Origin: an uncultured Clostridia bacterium
GTDB lineage: Bacteria; Bacillota; Clostridia; Oscillospirales; Acutalibacteraceae
NCBI GenBank assembly: GCA_945875045.1
Contig: CAMCIX010000005.1
Coordinates: forward strand, 1 to 16,350
Length of the DNA: 16,350 bases
Direction of reading: 5' to 3'
Both the position numbers and the translations under genes were made by a program. Under the pieces are notes generated by a model. It searched no databases. It was not told where the DNA came from and saw only the letters and a program-made list of their open reading frames with translations. Shown in pieces: positions 1 through 5,731 of the stretch. Numbering within the stretch: position 1 is the first letter of the stretch; every line of letters starts with the position of its first letter.

Positions 1-63
1 AATTGTAACCGTGCGAAAAAGGGAGGTTTGGTATATTTTTCAAATGGATTTAGAAAGTGGATT

Positions 64-88
64 GTGTTATTGTTTACTTAAATAACAC
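64..88. promoter_or_regulatory. Small inverted repeat in the leader of the first gene
   Basis: GTGTTATT at 64-71 and AATAACAC at 81-88 are perfect 8-base inverted arms around a 9-base spacer, 40 bases before the ATG at 128. The position would suit an operator or a short leader hairpin. The arms are AT-rich and the window starts only 63 bases upstream, so the whole control region is not visible. I see no strong promoter. TTGGTA at 28-33 with TAGAAA at 51-56 has the right 17-base spacing, but each hexamer matches consensus at only four positions. Apart from this and the ribosome binding site, bases 1-127 hold nothing I can name. Confidence 0.3.
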
Positions 89-127
89 GCGGTTCCATGA
101 AAAATTTTTAAAAGGAGAAAGGAATTT

Positions 128-3100
128 ATGGAGAAATTGAAAACATTTCAAAGTGGCAGGAAGATATTGTCATTATGTTTATCCTTATGTATGATTTTGA
201 CTGTATTTTCCAACATCGGTCTGATTGCGTCGGCAGAAAGCGCATATGCCCCTGAAGAATTTGCATTAGGCTCGGGAACAGCAGATGATCCTTATCAGAT
301 TTCCACAGTCGGACACCTTGTAAAAATGGTGCAGAGCGGCGGAAAAGACATACAGGGTCAGAGTCTCTATTATAAATTAACAGCTGATATTGACCTTAAC
401 CCAACCGAAAATTGGGTTCCACAAAACGGGTCTTACCAAAACTGGGCAAGTATAATCCCCGGAAAATCGGTAGACACTACTTTTTGCGGCTATCTTGACG
501 GTAGCGGTAAAACAATCAGCCATTTGTATGTCAAGACGGGTGATAATCAATACGAAAATTACGCCGGCCTTATTCAAGCTATGTCGCCAAATTCGTGGAT
601 AAAGAATCTCACGATTGACAGTTTTTACAGCTCCGGATTATATGCGGCGGGCGTTGTAGGTATGACTTATGGTGAGCGTACAGATGGCGTCACAAATTTT
701 GAAAACATTACCGTTAAAAACGGTACGGTAATATCTACAAATCAATACGGCAGCGGTGCTGCAGGTATTTTGTCATATGCCTATGCCAAGACTACTTTTA
801 ATACTTGCAAAGCAATCGGTTTGAATATATCATCTGTTTCTGGAAGTACTAAACGCGGCGCTATTTGCGGTGTTACCGACCCGGACGGTACTACTGACAA
901 TGCCGAATTGATAGATTGTGCTGCAATCGGATGCAGAGGCGTTAGTCAACTTATAGGCGGCGCCAAGGGTAACGGCGAAAACGGTACGGTTAAGTATTAC
1001 GATGAAACGGTTAACTATGCAGGCGGCAGCGGCATAAAGGCAGATCCTTATCAAATCGCTACTGTAGACCAGCTTTACAGAATGGTTTACGAAGGGGGCA
1101 AAACGGGCGACGCACCTGCTTACTATGTTCTGAAAAACGACATCGTTTTTAATGAGATCGGCAAATGGTCACCCGATGCAGATAATACAAAACTATATGA
1201 AGTATGGAATACACCTTCTGCGGATTTCGAGGGTAATTTCAACGGTAACGGATATACAATAAGCAATCTGTATATTAAAGGTAACGGGTTTATAAATGTG
1301 GCCCTCGACGGTGCGGTTATTACAAATGTTAGATTTGAAAATATCTATGTTTCGGGCCAAGATTGGGTTGGAACATTGGTCGGTACGGCAAATACGATAA
1401 CTGTATCAAATGTTATGATAATAAACTCGCAGTTGGTAAGAACTGCAAATTGGGGGAATAAGAGCGGCGGAATTGTCGGTTTAATTTGGGATGGAAAGAC
1501 ACCTACGTTTTCTAATTGCGCTGTAATCAAAACTGACGCTGACGGTGCGATAAGCGGTTGCGGAGACTGGAATGCCGCATCGCAGAATATTACCGGTTGT
1601 TGGGCGGTTGAATGTAGTAAAGCAACGCGTTTCTGCGCAGGAAAAGATGTAACGACAACAAAAAGTTATTTTATAACAGATAAGTCTTCCATAAAAGGTG
1701 CTGCTGCAAAAGAGAATATGCCGCTTGATTATACTATGACTTGGAAATTGGGCGCTGAGGGCGAGTATCCTTCTGTAAGAGCTTTTAACGCTGAAATTTG
1801 GGACGGCAACAAGGATGTGGCTGTCAATTCGATGCAAGGCTCAGGCACTAAAGCCAACCCGTATATAATCACAAACGGCGCTCAGCTTTATGCGGCTGTA
1901 AATGCTACTGGCGAACTTTACTTTGAAATCAACAATGATATTTACCTTGGAAATCCGGGCTTAGTGTATTTAGGAGTGGGTTCTAATAATTGGTTCAATA
2001 ACAATGGCGATGTTCCCTTCATCGGACATATTGACGGTAAAGGTCACACGGTTTACGGCGTTTATTCAAAAGCTGATAATTATTGGGGAGCAAGCGGTTT
2101 TGTACGTATACTCGGTATGGGTGGTACACTTAAAAATATCAGAATATCCCATTCGTATATTGAATCCAAGCAATATCTCACAGGCGCTTTAACAGGTATG
2201 GTTTCCTATATTCCTGACAAAGGAACAGAATATACACATCCTGCGGAAATCTCGGGCTGCAGCGTCGTAGAATCCTCTGTAATTGCAACAGAGGCTTACC
2301 AACCGAGAATAGGAGCCTTAGTGGGATATATCAATAATACTTATTATGCAGATAATAGCAAGGGCACGGTTAAGCTTGATGTAAAGGATTGCTATACCTC
2401 GAATAACGTGTTGGAATATACAAACAATGGCACTACCTGTGATAATGATGCAAATGCAGGCGGTATTATCGGTGATTGCGGTAAACCTTATGATAATGCA
2501 GGCAATGAGATTGTGAATGAAATCATTGTAAGCAACTGCTATACAGACGGCAATGTTCCGTTTGGAGCAAATGCATCTGATTATTTCAATCATGAGGTTA
2601 CAAATGTTTATGCCGTTAACGTAGCTGAGGGTATTGAATACGGTTGCACTGTTGGTTCATACGGTGATATGACAGGTTTGTTCAATGCCGGTTCTGCTTG
2701 GTATCAGGTTGGCGAAAATCCCGCAAGACTGATTGTAAATACGGTTGATTTTGAATATCCTGATTTTGACGGCGACGGAATCGACAGCGCCCCCGACGCT
2801 GCTTCATTAACCGCTATCAAGAAAGCATTGCTTGGTATCAAAGGGTATAACCTTAACAATGCTGTCGGAAATTGCAACGGCGATCAAGATGCAGACGGTG
2901 TTGATATCTTTAATATACTTGATTTGGTTCGTTTAAAGAAATATTTGTCAAATGAATCCGGCGTAGAATTAAAAAAAAAAACAGTAACGGATTATAATTC
3001 TTCATTACCGCAAAGTCTTGAAGATCGTACAGGTTATTCACTTACCTGGCATGATGAATTCTCCACTCCTATTGATGTTAATACAGATATAGATAGAAAC

Positions 3101-3970
3101 TGGCAGTTTCAGTGGTGTGGGGGTTGGCCAAGCGATGTTTCTCTCCAACGGCATGCCGATTATTTTTCTATTGTGAAGTCAAATGAAGGCAGTTACCTTT
3201 CAATGCGCGCCTTAAGACAAGATAGCCATGATCGCGAAGGAAATCTTACTACTTATACATATGCTCCTCCGATTACAACCTGCGGAAAAATGTCTTATCA
3301 GTATGGCTATCTTGAAATAAAGGCAAAAGTTCCTCTCAAAAAGGGTACATGTCCTGCTTTTTGGCTTAAGAGTATGAATGATCAATTTGATAAAGACAAT
3401 GGTGATGTGAAATTAGGCTTTAACCCAAATAAATCTTTCGAAGGAGAGATTGACGTATTTGAAACATTTGGTTACGAATACCTTATACCTAACATTCACA
3501 AATTTTGGAATCCTATTTCAGGACTAAAAGGTGTACAAGATCAAGCAAACAATTATGAAGGTAAAACAACCAATTACTATTTTACTGATAATTCTTCACC
3601 TGATGATTGGCACACCTACGGTTGTGAATGGACGCCGAACGAAATCTCTATGTACGTTGATGGTAATAAATATAATACATACGATTTAAATGAGGTCTAC
3701 AACTACAATGCTTCTTGGGCTCCTGACTGGAATAAAAATTGGAATGGCTCTACAAAAGGTGTTGTTGATAAAAGCGGATTTAATGCACCGCTTACGATAG
3801 TTCTTAGTATGGGTCTTATTACAAAAGGATTAGTTGCAACTGAGCCAACCTATACAGGTAGAGAATTAGTTGATTCAGATTACAATTTAGGAGATACTGT
3901 TGCCGAATTTGCAGTTGATTACATTCGTTTGTATCAAAAAGCTGATGGTAAGCTTTGGACTAAGTATTAA
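128..3970 (+). CDS. Secreted GLUG-repeat / dockerin / GH16 endo-glycanase
   Basis: This is a 1280-residue exported glycoside hydrolase, probably an endo-acting enzyme on beta-glucan or a related polymer. A signal peptide (basic start, hydrophobic 12-33, likely cut after ASA near residue 36) is followed by three tandem modules that each open with GSG-x(4)-PY (residues 48, 300, 571). They contain GLUG-like text such as GNGYTISNLYI and are predicted beta-helix. A type I dockerin (about 879-941) follows. The GH16 domain spans about 970-1274, with DEF at 976-978, the catalytic signature E1107-I-D1109-V-F-E1112 (nucleophile, assisting Asp, acid/base) and VDYIRLYQ near the end. The start is ATG with GGAG at 114-117. 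The dockerin implies docking onto a cohesin scaffold. The GH16 part looks more AT-rich than the GLUG part, and an 11-A run sits at the junction. The GH16 assignment is firm; the substrate is unknown. Confidence 0.93.
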   Translation: MEKLKTFQSGRKILSLCLSLCMILTVFSNIGLIASAESAYAPEEFALGSGTADDPYQISTVGHLVKMVQSGGKDIQGQSLYYKLTADIDLNPTENWVPQNGSYQNWASIIPGKSVDTTFCGYLDGSGKTISHLYVKTGDNQYENYAGLIQAMSPNSWIKNLTIDSFYSSGLYAAGVVGMTYGERTDGVTNFENITVKNGTVISTNQYGSGAAGILSYAYAKTTFNTCKAIGLNISSVSGSTKRGAICGVTDPDGTTDNAELIDCAAIGCRGVSQLIGGAKGNGENGTVKYYDETVNYAGGSGIKADPYQIATVDQLYRMVYEGGKTGDAPAYYVLKNDIVFNEIGKWSPDADNTKLYEVWNTPSADFEGNFNGNGYTISNLYIKGNGFINVALDGAVITNVRFENIYVSGQDWVGTLVGTANTITVSNVMIINSQLVRTANWGNKSGGIVGLIWDGKTPTFSNCAVIKTDADGAISGCGDWNAASQNITGCWAVECSKATRFCAGKDVTTTKSYFITDKSSIKGAAAKENMPLDYTMTWKLGAEGEYPSVRAFNAEIWDGNKDVAVNSMQGSGTKANPYIITNGAQLYAAVNATGELYFEINNDIYLGNPGLVYLGVGSNNWFNNNGDVPFIGHIDGKGHTVYGVYSKADNYWGASGFVRILGMGGTLKNIRISHSYIESKQYLTGALTGMVSYIPDKGTEYTHPAEISGCSVVESSVIATEAYQPRIGALVGYINNTYYADNSKGTVKLDVKDCYTSNNVLEYTNNGTTCDNDANAGGIIGDCGKPYDNAGNEIVNEIIVSNCYTDGNVPFGANASDYFNHEVTNVYAVNVAEGIEYGCTVGSYGDMTGLFNAGSAWYQVGENPARLIVNTVDFEYPDFDGDGIDSAPDAASLTAIKKALLGIKGYNLNNAVGNCNGDQDADGVDIFNILDLVRLKKYLSNESGVELKKKTVTDYNSSLPQSLEDRTGYSLTWHDEFSTPIDVNTDIDRNWQFQWCGGWPSDVSLQRHADYFSIVKSNEGSYLSMRALRQDSHDREGNLTTYTYAPPITTCGKMSYQYGYLEIKAKVPLKKGTCPAFWLKSMNDQFDKDNGDVKLGFNPNKSFEGEIDVFETFGYEYLIPNIHKFWNPISGLKGVQDQANNYEGKTTNYYFTDNSSPDDWHTYGCEWTPNEISMYVDGNKYNTYDLNEVYNYNASWAPDWNKNWNGSTKGVVDKSGFNAPLTIVLSMGLITKGLVATEPTYTGRELVDSDYNLGDTVAEFAVDYIRLYQKADGKLWTKY
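269..2737 (+). repeat. Three tandem GLUG-type beta-helix modules (protein-level repeat)
   Basis: Three diverged units of about 250-300 residues begin at residues 48, 300 and 571 of the first protein. Their openings are GSGTADDPYQIS, GSGIKADPYQIA and GSGTKANPYIIT, each followed by a helix-like stretch containing QL or HL. Each unit then carries a G-x-L/F-x-G-x-G-[KYH]-T-[IV] step and several GG-[IV]-[VI]-G steps, which are typical of GLUG/right-handed beta-helix surface proteins. The DNA is well diverged, so this is an old duplication rather than a recombining repeat. The role is probably adhesion, polysaccharide binding or a spacer. Confidence 0.75.
2762..2950 (+). other. Type I dockerin domain within the first GH16 protein
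   Basis: There are two calcium-loop/helix segments. The first (from D879) is DFDGDGIDSAPD followed by LTAIKKALLG, which fits the 12-residue dockerin loop with ligands at positions 1, 3, 5, 9 and 12. The second (from D919) is DQDADGVDIFNILD followed by LVRLKKYL. The helix matches Ruminococcus-style dockerins closely, but the loop looks two residues longer than usual. Dockerins bind cohesins on scaffoldins, so the enzyme is probably assembled into a cellulosome-like complex or attached to a cell-surface cohesin. No cohesin gene is in this window. Confidence 0.85.
2971..2981 (+). repeat. 11-A homopolymer at the dockerin/GH16 junction
   Basis: A run of eleven A residues encodes Lys-Lys-Lys in the linker between the dockerin and the catalytic domain. 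Losing one A makes the next codons CAG TAA. Gaining one makes AAC AGT AAC GGA TTA TAA. Both shifts therefore stop translation within six codons and give a protein of about 950 residues that keeps the GLUG modules and dockerin but lacks GH16. The run is plain in the sequence; a biological role is inference. Confidence 0.9.
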
Positions 3971-3990
3971 TTTACTTATATCCGATAATA

Positions 3991-4024
3991 GATTGATTAA
4001 GGGATTGATTTCCCTTAATCAATC
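3991..4024 (+). terminator. Perfect 14-bp stem-loop, possible terminator or mRNA processing site
   Basis: GATTGATTAAGGGA (3991-4004) and TCCCTTAATCAATC (4011-4024) are perfect inverted arms around a 6-base loop TTGATT, starting 21 bases after the first GH16 stop codon. The downstream sequence TGTACCTGTTT has no real T-run and the stem has only five G-C pairs, so this is not a textbook intrinsic terminator. It could end most transcripts of the first gene, protect their 3' end, or set unequal expression of the two GH16 genes. Confidence 0.5.
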
Positions 4025-4048
4025 TGTACCTGTTTATACTAAGTAGGC

Positions 4049-4087
4049 AATTTTTAAGTTAATTAATTGATAATTAATTTAAAAATT
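4049..4087. promoter_or_regulatory. AT-only imperfect inverted repeat upstream of the second GH16 gene
   Basis: The arms AATTTTTAAGTTAATT (4049-4064) and AATTAATTTAAAAATT (4072-4087) pair over 16 bases with a single G-U wobble around a 7-base loop. Apart from that G and one G in the loop, the element is entirely A and T. It lies 52 bases before the second GH16 start. It may be a protein-binding site, a leader hairpin or a bent AT-rich promoter region. I cannot place a convincing -35/-10 pair around it. Confidence 0.35.
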
Positions 4088-4126
4088 ATCTGCTGTAAAG
4101 CCGATATTAATAATAATTTCAAAATT

Positions 4127-4131
4127 GGAGG
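4127..4131 (+). promoter_or_regulatory. Ribosome binding site that fixes the second GH16 start
   Basis: GGAGG at 4127-4131 lies 8 bases before the ATG at 4140. An upstream in-frame TTG at 4125 overlaps this site and the ATG at 4134 is only 2 bases from it. The start at 4140 is therefore the best choice, and it gives a typical lipoprotein signal peptide. Confidence 0.75.
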
Positions 4132-4139
4132 ATATGAAT

Positions 4140-5702
4140 ATGTGTTTGAAAGTTACTGTGAAAAGGGCAGCATGTATGGTCTTAGCACTGATTATGTTGG
4201 TTGCTGCTGCGGGTTGCGGTGAAAACAAAGAAACGACAAAAAAGAAAAAGAAAATTATTACAAAAAAGGTAGTAATTGTTGAAACCGATGATAATTCCGT
4301 AACAGTAGACGATACAAGCAGCGCGACCGATAATTATCAGGAAAATGACAATACAGTTGCGGACGACGACTTTGAAACTGTTTATGTACGCCGTGAGGTT
4401 ACAGGGGAAGTCGCTAACCAAGTTGAACCACAAGAAAAACAATTTTCTACCGAAAAAGCAAGCTTGAACATTACAAACGAACACATTATTGTTTATTCCG
4501 ATGAAAATGTTTATGCTCATCAAAATGCAGTAAATCTTCAGAACTATTTTAGTAAAGAAGGCTTGAACCTTACTGTTGCGGAAGATGATAAAGTAAGTTG
4601 GGGTTCAAAGCTTATTGTTGTCGGCGATACCAAGTTTGCCGAATCAAAACTAACGGAAAATGCCTTCGCGGTTACGGCTTACGGTGATAATCTTTTATTC
4701 GCGGGCGGTAATTTTGCAATGGTTGAAACTGCCGTTAATTGGTTTACTGCTCTCGCTTTTGAAAAAGGCAAGGTGAATTTAGTGAGCGGAACTGTTTCAA
4801 GCTTCTCTGCGACAAAAACAACCTCAAGAGGCACTTATGATTATGTGTGGGGCGATGAGTTCTCGGGCAATTATCTTGACACGAATAAATGGCGTGTAGG
4901 TCTTATGACCACACCCGAGTCAACCCTCTGTGCAACGCCGGATAACTGTCCGGAGGCTATCAACGTTTCGGACGGTCTTTTGAAAACGAAGGCAATGCGC
5001 TACTATAATGATGAATATCCTCAGTATCAATATGCAAAGCCCGGCAGTATCAGCACAGATGATAGTATGGGTTATCTTTTCGGTTACGCAGAGCTGAGAG
5101 CAAGAATGACTTTTAAGCGCGGCGTTTGGCCTGCTTGGTGGGGTATTAACACGGGCTGCGGCGGCTTAGGCACTGTCTTAGGTCCTGCCAACCCTTATGA
5201 TTACGGATATGAAATAGATATCTTTGAAGTATTATCAAGCGAGAGTACTCTAACACCCAATATACATAAATGGTACAAAGATAATTCTTACGGTAGAACC
5301 CATACTCAGTATAACGAAGGATACAGGCAGTCGAATAGGTATGTTTTCGAGGATATTTCTAATCTGAATAACGAATATCATACATACGGCTTTGAATGGA
5401 CGGATAAAGAAATGATTATGAGTGTTGACGGAGATGAGTATTGGACCGTAAATCTTGACAGTAATTATGACGGCTTAGCCGATATGGAAGCATTAAGAAA
5501 CAGTCCGATTAAATTTATTTTGGGCCCCGGTATTTGTGCTTCGGATAACGGTGATGCTCAGGAAAGTTGGATTCTCAATAATGAGGATCTTCCCTTCTAT
5601 TTTTGGGTAGATTATATCCGTTTGTATCAGAATAAGCAGCAAAGCGGAAATAAATTGTATGTAAAAGATGCAGACGGCGAAATAAAACAGTTGTGGAATT
5701 AG
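4140..5702 (+). CDS. GH16 glycanase lipoprotein with an extra N-terminal domain
   Basis: This is a 520-residue membrane-anchored glycoside hydrolase. The signal peptide ends in a lipobox with the lipidated Cys at residue 26 (VAAAGC). A Lys-rich patch (34-43) and an acidic linker follow. Residues about 108-225 form a separate alpha/beta domain (IIVYSDEN, NAVNLQNYF, KLIVVGDTKF, LLFAGGN) resembling the small N-terminal domains found before some glycoside hydrolases such as GH67; that comparison is tentative. GH16 runs from about 233 to 503, with GDEF at 238-241, the catalytic motif E358-I-D360-I-F-E363, and the shared motifs TPNIHKW, YHTYGFEW and VDYIRLYQ. The last motifs are near-identical to the first GH16 protein, so the two are clear homologues with different anchoring. 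It probably trims polymer at the cell surface before uptake by the importer encoded next. The substrate is unknown. Confidence 0.92.
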   Translation: MCLKVTVKRAACMVLALIMLVAAAGCGENKETTKKKKKIITKKVVIVETDDNSVTVDDTSSATDNYQENDNTVADDDFETVYVRREVTGEVANQVEPQEKQFSTEKASLNITNEHIIVYSDENVYAHQNAVNLQNYFSKEGLNLTVAEDDKVSWGSKLIVVGDTKFAESKLTENAFAVTAYGDNLLFAGGNFAMVETAVNWFTALAFEKGKVNLVSGTVSSFSATKTTSRGTYDYVWGDEFSGNYLDTNKWRVGLMTTPESTLCATPDNCPEAINVSDGLLKTKAMRYYNDEYPQYQYAKPGSISTDDSMGYLFGYAELRARMTFKRGVWPAWWGINTGCGGLGTVLGPANPYDYGYEIDIFEVLSSESTLTPNIHKWYKDNSYGRTHTQYNEGYRQSNRYVFEDISNLNNEYHTYGFEWTDKEMIMSVDGDEYWTVNLDSNYDGLADMEALRNSPIKFILGPGICASDNGDAQESWILNNEDLPFYFWVDYIRLYQNKQQSGNKLYVKDADGEIKQLWN

Positions 5703-5731
5703 TCACATAATTATAGAAAGGATTATGCTCT

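Noticed and set aside
1481-1837. Minus-strand open frame of 118 codons inside the GLUG region
   Set aside because: It is a shadow of the strong + strand gene with no domain or gene context. The same applies to the other short antisense frames in the window.
4067-4100. TTGATA as a -35 box for the operon
   Set aside because: No acceptable -10 hexamer lies 16-18 bases downstream (the bases there are around CTGCTG), and the hexamer is part of the AT-only inverted repeat.
4125-4139. Upstream TTG start for the second GH16 gene
   Set aside because: The TTG overlaps the GGAGG site itself and would have no ribosome binding site; ATG 4140 fits better.
4182-4523. Minus-strand open frame of 113 codons inside the second GH16 gene
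   Set aside because: It lies antisense to a clear lipoprotein/GH16 reading frame, its product is low-complexity hydrophobic text from the complement of the Lys/Asp-rich linker, and it shows no recognisable domain.
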